In this document: positions 34,001 to 43,399 of the stretch, piece by piece
Layout of the letters: each line of letters starts with the position of its first letter
How positions within the stretch are numbered: the first letter of the stretch is position 1
Assembly (NCBI GenBank): GCA_012845835.1
Contig: JABAKD010000001.1
Span: forward strand, 885,501 to 949,500
DNA length: 64,000 nt
Direction: 5' to 3'
DNA from: Undaria pinnatifida
Taxonomy: Eukaryota; Sar; Phaeophyceae; Laminariales; Alariaceae
The notes under the pieces: generated by a model
What the model saw: only the letters and a program-made list of their open reading frames with translations
The model's database searches: none
What the model was told of the DNA's origin: nothing
Program-made: the position numbers and the translations under genes

Positions 34001-34243
34001 AGCAAGGCACACGTGTGCTCAAAATCATCGTAGGTACGACAGGTCTCGGCGTGAGAAGCAGAGAAGCACGGTGATTTGCGATAAAAAAATCAAATTCTTT
34101 GGCATTTCTGTCGGCACAGTAGGGTATCAAAATGTGTCCACCACACCCATGAGGGCCTGCACTGCTCACCTTCCAAGGTCGATGACAACTGGCTTCTTCT
34201 TGGGAGATGAGCGGGAGCCCGACATGCGCATGGACGCAGCCAT
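22079..34243 (-). CDS. ARP10: Actin-related protein 10 (dynactin pointed-end type), complete, seven exons
   Basis: Exons on the minus strand: 34243..34170, 31723..31471, 25080..24994, 23953..23809, 23631..23411, 23137..22992, 22682..22079. All introns are GT..AG and all phases match, giving 1530 bp and 509 residues. Exon 1 ends with PVVIDLG and exon 2 continues [14 protein letters not shown], together forming the phosphate-1 loop of the actin fold. Exon 3 ([20 protein letters not shown]) and exon 4 ([15 protein letters not shown], the phosphate-2 loop) follow the order expected for ACTR10. The last exon carries [14 protein letters not shown] (adenosine-side loop) and a C-terminal [14 protein letters not shown] and RLPDW, typical of Arp10 rather than conventional actin. 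The family caps the dynactin Arp1 filament and helps dynein cargo transport. Oddities: a Gly/Ser-rich insert (about residues 349-444) and an acidic Gln/Glu insert in exon 5. Intron 2 (6.4 kb) hosts a hAT relic. Confidence 0.93.
22725..22812. repeat. CAGACAGA-type simple repeat in ARP10 intron 6
   Basis: A purine-rich run of ACAGACAGGCAGG and GACAGACAAG units fills the start of the intron upstream of the last exon. Confidence 0.7.
23955..24420. repeat. (ACCAAC)n-type microsatellite inside ARP10 intron 3
   Basis: About 460 bp of degenerate CACCAACACCAA repeats (GTTGGT on the gene strand) run right up to the acceptor of exon 4. The gene strand contains no AG dinucleotide between 24506 and the acceptor AG at 23955..23954. 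The tract therefore leaves a single possible splice site. Confidence 0.9.
24565..24690 (-). repeat. CAG-rich dispersed repeat, copy in ARP10 intron
   Basis: On the minus strand it shares the run AGCATGCAGCGGTTCAAG ... GCGCGTGTCGCACATCTCCC ... GTTGCGCTTCG with 33255..33375 and 33485..33605. Confidence 0.5.
24994..25080 (-). CDS. ARP10: Exon 3 of ARP10 (29 codons)
   Basis: This 87-bp exon, phase 0 at both ends, has acceptor CGCAACGCAG and donor GTACATG. It encodes the conserved strand and helix between the N-terminal domain and phosphate loop 2 (ERRVIVCES ... [13 protein letters not shown]). It is listed separately because it is short, lies 6.4 kb from exon 2, and is easy to miss. Confidence 0.9.
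25386..25640 (-). other. GC-rich open frame of unknown nature in ARP10 intron 2
   Basis: An uninterrupted minus-strand frame of about 84 codons ([20 protein letters not shown]...) stands out by its GC content from the AT-rich flanks. The overlapping plus-strand frame is also open. No domain is recognised and no splice sites tie it to ARP10, so it could be a captured gene fragment or chance. Confidence 0.2.
25664..25690 (+). repeat. Partial copy of the 71-bp dispersed repeat
   Basis: The 25 bases ACTCACGGCTGACGTCCTTG plus flanks match the end of the repeats at 18271 and 29243, here on the opposite strand. They are followed by the same TTTATAA-rich border. Confidence 0.65.
26098..26690. repeat. 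ATATTG/CAATAT palindromic-word array, left
   Basis: The stretch is dense in CAATAT, ATATTG, TATCGATA and variants in both orientations, with unrelated spacer bases. The same word set recurs at 27833..28265 and 30505..30962, on both sides of the hAT coding pieces. It is therefore probably the subterminal repeat region of that element. Confidence 0.75.
27833..28265. repeat. ATATTG/CAATAT palindromic-word array, internal
   Basis: It has the same word content as the left array. Its first bases (ACCCTGGACAATAT) closely match the first bases of the left array (ACCCTGGACGATAT at 26093), which suggests a second element end at this point. Confidence 0.7.
28559..28880 (+). repeat. Four tandem tRNA 3'-half-like units
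   Basis: Each unit contains ACAGCGTATTAATTTA, then CGTGGGTTCGAGGCTCACC, then GACTCC and a T-rich spacer, at about 28565, 28663, 28737 and 28834. A faded fifth start is at about 28980. The T-arm (GTGGG/CTCAC around TTCGAGG) is well formed in units 2-4 (unit 1 has GCCCAC), but no matching 5' half (GGAGTC...) was found, so these are not tRNA genes. Confidence 0.75.
29243..29313 (-). repeat. 71-bp dispersed repeat, copy 2
   Basis: It appears identical over 71 bp to 18271..18341 while the flanks differ, so it is a recent copy. It lies between the tRNA-like units and the hAT C-terminal piece. Confidence 0.75.
30505..30962. repeat. ATATTG/CAATAT palindromic-word array, right
   Basis: It mirrors the left array on the far side of the hAT coding pieces. 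Its right border, read on the minus strand (CACACGTAGGACAATACG), is similar to the left border (CACACCCTGGACGATATG), a possible imperfect terminal inverted repeat. No clear 8-bp target duplication was found. Confidence 0.65.
31205..31330. repeat. (ACCAAC)n microsatellite
   Basis: About 20 nearly perfect CACCAACACCAA units lie in ARP10 intron 2, just downstream of exon 2 on the gene strand. The poly-His/Gln/Asn/Thr/Pro frames across it are not genes. Confidence 0.9.
31735..32400. repeat. (TCGG)n and degenerate (GGTT)n tracts in ARP10 intron 1
   Basis: A TCGGTCGG tetranucleotide run at about 31735..31830 and GGGCGGGC at about 31828..31858 are followed by about 450 bp of GGTTGGTT-like sequence. 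The tract starts within 20 bases of the exon 2 acceptor of ARP10. Confidence 0.85.
33255..33605 (+). repeat. CAG-rich dispersed repeat, two tandem copies
   Basis: Copies at about 33255..33375 and 33485..33605 share GCAGCAGT-CAAGCATCA, CATCG-G-GCGCGTGT and TCCCCCTACG-type blocks. A further relative is at 24565..24690. They lie in ARP10 intron 1. Confidence 0.55.
33735..34005. repeat. Duplicated CAGCAGCAGCCCAAA-containing segment in ARP10 intron 1
   Basis: Two segments, about 33735..33850 and 33940..34020, share TGGCA-GCACA-ATC, a GGGTAGCAGC-type block, a CAGCAGCAGCAGCCCAAA run and a GGCACGCGTGT-like end. Confidence 0.5.
34170..34243 (-). CDS. ARP10: Exon 1 of ARP10 with the start codon
   Basis: This 74-bp exon encodes 24 residues plus two bases, with three Met codons near the start (positions 1, 5 and 7). 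The first at 34243 was chosen because it is the most upstream in frame; a later one would only shorten a basic, Ser-rich leader ([10 protein letters not shown]). The donor is GTGAGC, and the split Ser codon is completed by exon 2 at 31723. Confidence 0.88.
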
Positions 34244-35023
34244 ACCACTGCTGCAAAGGGGGGGCACTTTTCTTCCATCCTCAACGAGGCTCGACAAGGG
34301 AGGTGGAGAAAATGTTTCCCGATGTACGGAGGCTTTTTTATGCCACCGCGTTTTGCCAAAAGGTATTTCGGTTTCGGCGGTTACACTTTTTGTGTTCGGA
34401 AAAAGATAATATTCTCGGATCTTTGGTTTGGGCGGTTCTTCTCTTACCTGTTGGTTCTTCTCTTACCTCTTGCTCCTTCTTGCTTCTAAACGTATCATGG
34501 TATACGTGCGGGGGGGCGGGGGCTCCCCCTTGCCACAAACACTAACATTTTGTTACTATTAACTACAGAGGGCGCCCGCACTTCAAAAACGCGCCAAGGC
34601 CCGAAGAATTTTTGTTTAATGATGCCCATACAGCCTCACGAGCATCATCACCACAACCAGCAAACTTTCAAATTCATAAAAAAATTAACTTTATTGTTGT
34701 GGTTGCTAGTTCTCTCGGCCCAACGTTACCCTGTTTTCAGAGTTTCTTATTTTTCACATTAATAATAACCCGTTGACGCTGTACGGGCCCGGCCGCAACC
34801 GAAACATACTACAAGTATTATTAAGAATACCATACAACTCAGACTACAATAACTGCCTACCTCTGCCCTCGGCTGCTCTCCGGCCGGGGTGGTGCTCGGG
34901 CCTGAGGCTTCCCCAAAACGTGCCAAAGCCCCTGAAGGGTTGTGTGGCGTCGACCTTACTCGTGCGCTGAACTAGTGCTCGGCTATGGCCGGGCCGGCAG
35001 TGTCATCCAGCGACAAGGCAAAA

Positions 35024-35047
35024 AAAATTCCTCGCGGAATTTTTTAA
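35024..35047. other. Perfect hairpin
   Basis: AAAAAATTCC and GGAATTTTTT flank a TCGC loop, a 10-bp perfect stem. It lies upstream of the LINE coding region and downstream of nothing recognisable, so its role is unknown. Confidence 0.6.
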
Positions 35048-36177
35048 CGCAGCAGCCTTGCCTGCGGACGCAGTGTCGCATCACCGCCGCGGAAAGCATG
35101 GGGCGCGTATCGAACAGAGAAGAGAGGATCGAACCCACTTGAGTAAGCACCAAAGTCGGGAAGGAGATGGACGTGGCGTGTCGGGACTGCTGCCCCCTTG
35201 ACGTTGGCACTTAGGCAAGAACCGAGCTGGGCGAAGGGAGACGGAGAGGGGGAAACACCATGTCTGGGAAAAACGGAGGGTGGAATGGAGGAAATCGGAG
35301 GCTCGGAAGAAGAGGAGGAGACGCCGGAGGATTCGAAGGGCTGCTCACAAAATTCGCACAGATGCAAGGGCTAGGTCGAGAGCAGGGGAACTCGTCGTGG
35401 GTACGTACAACGTTCGAACACTTGCTTTCAAGGGCACGAACGGCATAGGCCACGCTGAGGTGATGATGAAGACTTGCGAAGACGCAGGTTGTGATGTCGT
35501 AGGATTGCAGGAGGTGAGGCGCAATGGACAAAGTGTTTTCACGGCGGCGGGGTATGTTGTGTTTTGCTCGGGAGCAGACGGAGGAAAGTACGAAAAGAAG
35601 GGGAACCATGGGGTAGGCTTAGCTGTTATAGAGTCTATCGTGGCAGGGATGGATAAGGGCGACGTCGCGGTTGAGTGCATCAGTGCTAGACTGATTAAGG
35701 TTCGCATCCAACTCAAGGGGAAATCTAACGGTGTGTCTTTCATTGTAGGCTATGCTCCCACTCTCGACAAGAGCACCAGCGAAAAGGATTACTTTTGGAA
35801 TTCACTCGACGAGGTGGTCAAGGAGGTACCCAGTAGGGACCACCTCCTTGTCCTGATGGACGCAAATGCTCGTACAGACATGAGAGGGATCGAGTGGACC
35901 GACAGCAAGGTATTGGGTGCATACGGACGTGACGAGCTGAACGACAACGGAGAGCGACTATTGACCCACGCAACTGATAACAAACTCGCCCTCCTCAACA
36001 CGTACTATGCCACACCTGCTCGTGGTATATCGTATACATTTCAGAGCCCTAACCAAAGAAAGGCCCAGTACAGACTTGACTACATACTGACACGGCAAGT
36101 GGATAGACGATTGGTACGTAATGTCACTGCTGTGCAGACTCCACCCAGGGAGAACGCCGAGTCGGACCACAACCTCG

Positions 36178-37121
36178 TGATAGCAAGTATTCGCTTCTTA
36201 GGCCGCATCGCAGAATATTATCGAAGTATGAGAAAATATGGGTTTTGTACGTACGTAAGAAGTTTGACCAATCAGATCAATGCGGTAATTCATAGTCGTA
36301 TGAGCGATAGCATTGGGCACACCTGGCCCAGCTGTGTAGGCGACGACCTGCACGCGGAGCGCGTAGGGGAGCAGAGTCAGAGCTTACAGGTCCAAGGTGT
36401 GATACAGACTAGTTTAAGTTCTAGCTTAAGGCTAGTTTAAGTTCGTGCACTCCCCGACGATGGAGGAGTGCAAGTCACCGGAGGCTGAAGCTCTCGTGGC
36501 TGCTGCTGTACGCGGTCCTAATCAGGCCGCCTCGGCTGCTGCTCGAGTCGAGGCTCATGCTGCTGTCGACGCTGTGCAAGCTGGGGTCGACAAACGCCGT
36601 GCCGAAGCTCTGGCTGCTGTGCAAGCTGAGTCCGAAGGTCGCCGTGCCGCAGCCGCTTCGGCTGCTGCTACTGCTGCGTCTGCCACCGCGGCACCATCTT
36701 TGCTCAGCCCCAGTCCCACTGTGTCCGAGGCTGCGGGGGTAATATAGGCTGAAGTGCTGCGCTGGCAAGGGCAGGTGTCTGGCGAGTTTGCTCGGATAGA
36801 CGGAGATGTGTTCCGCCTCAAGTCGACGATGGATCAACTGCTGGCCTCCTGTAAAACCCTGCAGGATGCGGTGGCTGGTGGCGCGTCTAAAACCGAGCAC
36901 GTCGAGGCCATGCTCCAGCAGTTCATAGACAACTTTGCCGATCAGCAGCCGGCCCCGCGGGACAGTGGGGACGCGAGGGCGCGCCACGTCCAAAGGTCGC
37001 AGTTAACTGACGACACTGCGCTATGGAAAAAGATGGCGTCCAGAAAACATTGGGTGCTCCGCGGGCGCATACCTCCCAACATTGTCGTGATAGCAAGTAT
37101 TCGCCTCTTAGGCCGCATCGC
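36178..37121 (+). other. Insert inside the LINE flanked by 36-bp direct repeats
   Basis: GTGATAGCAAGTATTCGC and the following CTTAGGCCGCATCGCA occur at both 36178 and 37087, with one mismatch noticed. Between them lie about 870 bp absent from a normal LINE. These include an Ala-rich frame at 36445..36747 (EALVAAAV, RRAEALAAVQAES) and a coiled-coil-like frame ([23 protein letters not shown]) that runs in frame into the reverse transcriptase. The LINE protein resumes after the second repeat. Its origin is unknown; a gag-like retroelement ORF or an internal duplication are possible. Confidence 0.7.
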
Positions 37122-38849
37122 ACCAAATCTTCCAAAGATGGTTATCAAAAGCCGGCGAGCTATTGATCTACAGAGATTAATGGCGGACCCGCATCTACGG
37201 ATGAATTTGAAAAATGCGATAGCAGCCAACCTTGCCTCTCCGACACCCGATACTAATACCGAAAGCGTTGATGACATGGCCTCATTACTGACCGAGACGA
37301 CACTGTCAAACGACGCCGACATAGCGCCCCCTATTCGGCGTAAACAAGTGCCGAGGGGCTGGTGTGCGACCGAGGAGACGAGAGCGGAGTTGAATGCACG
37401 ATGGCAGGATAGGGAAGACGCGAGGAAACGGGTCCGCTCTGCTCCAAACGATCGTGGTCTACGGCAAGCCTTGAAGGCGACCATCAACCAGCTGAAACGC
37501 ACGCGGGCGGAAGCTGTTCAGAGGTTCTTCGAAGATTACGTTAGCCAACTCGAAGGGCGTATCCGAGAAGGTGATCAATTTGGCTTCTACAAACACCTCA
37601 AGGGGATGGATGTGGAAGGGAGGAGGACGTTTAACTCGCAGTACATCAAGGACGAGGAAGGTCGATTGCTGCGGGATAAATCTCTCATCCGCGAGCGGTG
37701 GGTGAGGGGGTTTCAAAAACTGCTCAACACCAAGTCGCCGACCCTTGATCCGAGCATTGTGGACGAGCTTAAGCAGTGGCCCCCGTGCAAACAACTGGAC
37801 GATGTCCCGTCTAGGTACGAAGTAGAGGAGGCGATCCGGGCGCTGGCGAACCGACAGGCGGTAGGGCCCAATGGTCTCCCGGCCGAGCTCTTGAAGGTTT
37901 TGGCCGACAAAGGAGAATTCAACACCCTCGGAAACTTCCACGATATCATCGTCGCTGTATGGAGGGGGGGTGGCGTACCGCAACAATGGAAAGATGCGAC
38001 GGTTAAGGTGCTTCACAAGAAGAAAAATCGGACTGAGTATGGCAATTATCGTGGCATCTCCCTCGTGGCTCACGCCGGCAAAGTACTCCTCAAAGTCATC
38101 GCGGGTCGCCTGAGTGACTATTGCGAACGCGAGAACATTCTGCCGGAGGAACAGTGTGGGTTCAGACCCCAACGCTCGACGGTTGACCTGATGTTCGTAG
38201 TACGACGACTGCAGGAACTGGCGCGGAAGAAGGACACCCCCTTGTACACGTGCTTTATCGACCTCACCAAAGCATACGACTCCGTCGACCGAAGCCTTTT
38301 ATGGGACGTCCTTGCTCGTTTTGGCGTGCCACCGAGAATGCTCGCCGTCATCCGCCAATTCCACGACGGTATGCAAGCATGCGTGCGGCTGGATGATGGA
38401 GAGTGCTCGGATAACTTCGACGTGGGGCAAGGTCTCAGGCAAGGATGCGTGCTCGCGCCACTGCTGTTCAACATGTTTTTCTCGGCGGTACTGCGTGTGG
38501 CCGAGAAACGCTTCCTCGCTGATGCAGCCATCACGGACAACATGGTGCAGCTCCAGCGAAAGGAGGAAGGCGAGAAGAAGGGCACTTCACCCACAGGCAA
38601 AGTCGACGGACGGAGGGGGAAGGACGGGGAGGGGGTGCAGAGATTGTGGGGTATGCTGTACGCGGACGATGCGGGCATCGTATCGCGATCATCAGAAGGG
38701 CTGGAGAGGATGATGACGGCGATCGTGACTGCGTGCTCGTCGTTGGGGCTTACAGTATCCGAGGCAAAAACAGAGATAATGTGCCTGGAAACCAAAATCG
38801 GGGGAAAGGTGTCTTTCACGATCAATGCAGCCGGCCAGGTATACAAACA

Positions 38850-39030
38850 ACACTTTTATATGTTTCTGGTGGAGGCATGAATTGCGTCAGCTGTGATACA
38901 TGCGTGTACCACGTTGGGTTGTGTGTGTGTTTTCCCTGGGGTATTCCTCATCTCCAGAGTGACTGAAGCCTGTCCTGTGACCACGGACTTGATTATGCGA
39001 GTTAATGTGAGAACAACAACAAACAAACAA
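38850..39030 (+). mobile_element. (CAA)n-tailed retroposon, 5'-truncated copy 2 inside the LINE
   Basis: The segment from CACTTTTATATGTTTCTGGTG to the CAACAACAAAC tail matches 40405..40580. The interrupted LINE frame reads QVYKQ before it and TIQFVYLGGAITADRD after it. ACAAACAA lies on both sides and is a credible target-site duplication. Confidence 0.85.
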
Positions 39031-40029
39031 TCCAGTTTGTATACTTGGGCGGGGCTATCACCGCAGACAGAGACCTTAGCATTTAAATAACGCGGCGTCT
39101 TCAGAGGGCCTGGGCGTGCTTCCAGCGGTACAAGATGGCAATCTATGATTGCCCGGGTGTGCGTTTACGGTTGAAGGTGCGGTTGCTGATAGCTGAGGTA
39201 GTCGAGACACTGCTGTACGGTTGCATGACGTGGAGCCCGAAGAAGCCTGACTATGACAGGCTACGACGGGTTCACCGCTCCATGCTCCTCCGATGCCTTG
39301 GATGGCGGAAACGGAAGCGCGACGACCACACCCTATCGTACGCCGACCCGCTTGCCCAGACAGATTCCGAGAGCGTTGAGGCGATAGTGCGCAAACGGAG
39401 GATTTTGTTTGCGGGATTCGTGGCACGTATGGGGGAGGAGCATCTGCCACAGAGGGTGATGTTTGGGGAGTTTGTTGGGGGTAGGGGCTACTCAGGGGGG
39501 CAAGAGAAAGACTGGATGGATCATCTGAAGGAGGATATGTCGGTCTTTGGAATGAAATTCGAAGGATGGCGAAAGGCTGCTCAGAAGGCTGGCAGATGGT
39601 TTCGAATAGTAAAGGAGGGAGCCGAGTTATCCATGCGGAATTGGCATGAAACGGGGAGACGCAAAGCTGCAGAGCGACGCGCAAAGGCTGCGGCAGCGCC
39701 ATCCACCGTTGGCATCTCTAAGCGGCCGGGAGGAGGGGAAAGGGGGGGGGGCGGGGAGGGGACTGGGGGAGGGAGGGAGGGGGGGAGGGGGAAAGGGAGG
39801 AAGGGGGGAGGGGGGAAAGGGGGAGCGTCATGCCCAAGAGACTGAAGTCTGGGTTTGGCCATCATCGTATTGAAAGTTGTGGGCCTTCTAATGGCCGTCA
39901 CAAGATAGCATAAGACCGCCCTGACTTCTTCGCCATGTTGCGTTCTCTCCCAGGTGCCATTTATGATGGACGTGATACCCTCTGTTAGCCCAACGCCATC
40001 CTTAGCCAGCTCCTAGGGTCTGCTAGAAT

Positions 40030-40581
40030 GACATTTTTCTTTCTCATTTTTTCTTTTTCTTTTTTCTTTATTTTTTCTTCTTACTTTTCCTTGTTTTCTT
40101 ATCTTGTCTTTTCTTGCTTTTCTTGTATTTTTCTTCTGTTCTCTTTGCTTGCCTTTTTTCGTTTTGTTTCGTTTTTCTTTTCTTTTTTTTCCTTTCCTTT
40201 ATCTTCTTTTCTTTTCTTTGTTTCTTTTTCTCCAATTAATTGACTTACGCCTGCCGTGCGTATGCGTAGTGATAGATAATACGTGTAATATATACGTAGT
40301 AGTCTTCCTTGGGTGGCAATCGGAATATTTGGTTTCTCCAGGCGTGAGTAGTGAGACGTATGCACCGGCCTGGACCTGGCACATCGTAGACTGACTCCCG
40401 ATTTCACTTTTATATGTTTCTGATGGAGGCATGAATTGCGTCAGCTGTGATATATGCGTGTACCACCTTGGGTTGTGTGTGTTTTTCCCTGGGGTATTCC
40501 TCAGCTCCAGAGTGACTGGAGCCTGTCCTGTGACCACGGACTTGATTATGTGAGTTAATTTGACAACAACAACAACAACAA

Positions 40582-40646
<65 letters not shown>

Positions 40647-40650
40647 TACA
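40030..40650 (+). mobile_element. (CAA)n-tailed retroposon, copy 3 with pyrimidine-rich leader
   Basis: A 200-bp TTTCTTTT tract (40030..40240) precedes the repeat body (40246..40560), which is followed by about 28 CAA units (40562..40645). The body equals the minus strand of 7303..7700. The longest tail of the three copies suggests it is the youngest. Confidence 0.8.
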
Positions 40651-40872
40651 TAACATTTATTTGCACGCCCGCCGCCCACAAGAGGATCAAAGCAACGGAG
40701 AGCGCCTCTCACTCGATCCGGCTTTAGGCCACCGGCTTTTCATATTATTTTGCAACAACAGTCAGGGGCTTGGCAGAGGACCTTTTTTGTTTCCATGCTT
40801 TCCACATTTATGTTTCGATTTTTATTTACGGAAATGAAGGATGCGTCGGCTTCTTCTCGTGTTTAATTATTG

Positions 40873-41430
40873 TTGAGAAAAAAATTGTGGGTGGGGTATT
40901 AGACTAGTCCGTTTCACCAATTGCAAAATGGTAGTAACCGATAGCTTTTATCCGAACTAAGTCTTGTAACACTCTCCCCCTCTGAAACGTCGGGATATAG
41001 CAAGTCGGCGGCCGGACATACGGGCGGACGTGTCCATTCCTAAAAGCGGTTTCATTTCCTGGGTATACCGGGGAGAGTATTTTTCAAGTTCGACATACAC
41101 GGGCAAAGTCGTAAAAGTTACAAGGTCCCCCTCCGGGAAGTGCCTAAGGGAGTGGCGCAAGAACAAAACCCAAGCATCCAACATCTGACCGTCTGTGGGC
41201 AAATAAGATGTACCTGGTGGTAGTGAAAACTACGTTCTTGTCCGCAGCTCGAGAAGCGGAGTGTGGGGAGGCGCCCTCCCGGGTACGGTTCGCTCTCTCC
41301 CCGCCGTGGTGGATAACCGTAAATAAGTGGTAATTCCAGGAGTACGTGCTCAGCGCCAGTACTCGTACGATGCGGACTTTTTATACGGGCGACTCTTAAG
41401 CAGTAAAATTTGCGTGGTAAAAAATAAGAG
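40873..41430 (-). mobile_element. LTR and tail of a larger relative of the TRIM element
   Basis: On the minus strand an LTR-like segment starts TGTTACAAGACTTAG at 40975, directly after a polypurine tract (AGAGGGGGAGAG), and ends near 40873 with CTCAACA. Upstream lies a frame (41202..40957) with LDAWVLFLRHSLRHFPEGD and ELEKYSPRYTQEMK. The latter is shared with the TRIM internal, indicating the autonomous or longer partner. The 5' part was not identified. Confidence 0.65.
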
Positions 41431-41736
41431 GTCGAAAGGTGGATGTTCAACCGGCAAAAAAAACAATATCAGCAGTTGTACCGTGCGCCGTCTTTCTATC
41501 GTGGTTTTGATGTTTTTTCTTTGTTTCCTGTTTCGTATGGAAATCAGCAATTAATTTCAGAATAAGTACATTCGTGTCTTGTTGAGCCAGATCTTGAACT
41601 TCACGACGAGTGATACGCGCCAGGATGAGCAATCATCCCCCTTCACCACCAGTTCGTCGCAGAGAGTGCGCGGAATGAGGAACTGTAGGGCTTCTATTGT
41701 CGCTGAGACAGAGAAGCCCTTTCTCATGGAGCATCA

Positions 41737-42910
41737 GCGCCTATATCCACTGCTGTTTGTTTTCTAGATTCAACAAAAATTACCCTGGATTGTTTTGATC
41801 GTCGTCCGATCCAAATCGTCCTCTCGTGGAGACGAAAGCAACTCGCCTCAGCATAGCGAGGACTCGCCACGCGCACGTACGTACATGATGTATCCTACTG
41901 CTGCTGCTGCTGTGCGGCAAGGTTGTACACGTAGCGTTGTGCTGTCCTCATGTTGTCTGGTCCCTGTCATCTGTGGTGTGAGCAAAATCTCCGACCCATA
42001 ACATTACCTATCTGTTATGTACGTAAAAATACAGTCTATTTAGACGTAAATGTAAAGGTGGGGTGATATATAAATTATTATTTAGAAGGTTCCTGTATTA
42101 CCGCCAAAATTGACGCGATCTATGGACATGCGATGGAGATGCGAACGAAGCGGCAGCACAGCGGAAACATGGAGTATGGTGGGGTGACAAATGGCAGGTG
42201 GGGTGACGGCACGCTCCGATCAAACAATCAGCTTCTACAACAGCAGCCGCATGCGCATAGGGTTGCAGGCTGCTGATGCTAGGGGACTGGACCGCTGCTG
42301 GGCAGCAGGATCGTAGCGTAGTGCCATTAGCGCCTATATCCACTGCTGTTTGCTTTTTAGAGTCGAGAAAAATTACGCTGGATTATTTTGATCGTCGTCC
42401 GATTTAAAATCGTCCCCTCGTGGAGACGAAAGCAACTCGCCTCAGCATAGAGAGGACTCGCCATCCGCATGTGCATGATGTGTCCCACTACTGCTGCTGT
42501 GCGGTAGGGTTGTACACGTTGCGTTGTGCCGTCCTCATGTTTGGTACCTGTCATCTGTGGCATGAGAAAAATCTCCGACACAAAACAATACCCCTCTGGT
42601 AGCTATGTAGTCTAGTACGGAAAAAATTTGCCTCTTTGGACGTAAATATAAGGATGGGTTTACATATTAATTACAATTAAAACGTATCTTATATTACCTA
42701 TCAAATTGACGCGGTCTATGGACATGCAATGGAGATGCGCCCGAAGCGGCAGCACACCAGAAAGATGGGGTATGGTGGGGTAACACACGCCACGCTCCGA
42801 TCAAAGAATCAGCTACTACAACAGCAGCAGCACGCGCATAGAGTTGCAGGCTGCTGCTAGGGGGCTGGACTGCTGCTGGGCGGCAGGATCGTAGTGTGGT
42901 GTTCTGTGCA
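41737..42910. repeat. Direct tandem duplication of about 0.59 kb
   Basis: Copy 1 is about 41737..42320 and copy 2 about 42329..42905. Both begin GCGCCTATATCCACTGCTGT. They contain TCGTGGAGACGAAAGCAACT and CATCTGTGGYRTGAGMAAAAT, and end CAGGATCGTAG. They differ by scattered substitutions and small indels, so the duplication is not recent. No coding capacity was recognised. Confidence 0.85.
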
Positions 42911-43306
42911 AAAAGAGGGAATGAAACGAGTACCTTCTACGAGGAGAAAAGCCCGGTTTGCATCCAAACCTTACGTACGTACGCGTGGATAGGGGATGCA
43001 GAAACCCAATCCCCGGGGATGTTGCGGAAACCCGGGGATTTGCCTTAAGTGTGCCCAAGGCCGAAAAAGTTTAAAAGGCTTGCCACGAGCGACACGCTGC
43101 ACGGATCGCGCCCAAATCTCCGGCAACGTGAGCCTGACGGTCGAATTGTGCCCACCCCACCGGACGTTTGGGACAAAGGTGCGAGCACGAAGAGATGTGC
43201 CCGAAGGGCACTTAAAAACACAATTATACATATACATATTATTATTGTGGATAGTGGGATTCGAGCCTACGACCCAAAAACCCGTGGTCCTGCCGACGAC
43301 GCCATT

Positions 43307-43390
43307 TGTTAAGGAATTAGTGGGGTATTTGCCCGTTTGACCACTTGCAAAAGGTTAACCAAAAGCTTACACAAACTAAGCCTTGTAATA
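43307..43390 (-). mobile_element. Solo or partial TRIM LTR with following tRNA-like segment
   Basis: The minus strand reads TATTACAAGGCTTAG ... CCTTAACA, like the LTRs at 18719. It is followed (down to about 43246) by TGGCGTCGTCGGCAGGACC and a T-arm-like GGGTCGTAGGCTCGAATCCC. No second LTR was found nearby. Confidence 0.7.
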
Positions 43391-43399
43391 TGTTGCACT

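Larger units (their letters stand above)
35260..39845 (+). mobile_element. LINE (non-LTR retrotransposon) with AP endonuclease and reverse transcriptase, interrupted twice
   Basis: The endonuclease part is open from 35280 (a further ATG in another frame is at 35260). It shows VGTYNVRTL, VGLQEVRRNG, MDANARTD, RLDYIL and ESDHNLV, i.e. the APE-type catalytic motifs. The reverse transcriptase part (open to 38880) shows [62 protein letters not shown] and the active site YADDAG. A C-terminal tail (39135..39845) contains LLYGCMTWSPKK and LLRCLGWRKRKRDDH, usual for these LINEs. The frame is broken by an insert at about 36214..37086 flanked by a 36-bp direct repeat, and by a (CAA)n-tailed retroposon at 38850..39030. 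Apart from these the coding sequence is well kept, suggesting fairly recent activity. Confidence 0.92.

Noticed and set aside
42329-42910. Two LTRs of a retrotransposon
   Set aside because: The two 0.59 kb copies are directly adjacent with no internal region, and no TG..CA ends or target duplication were seen.
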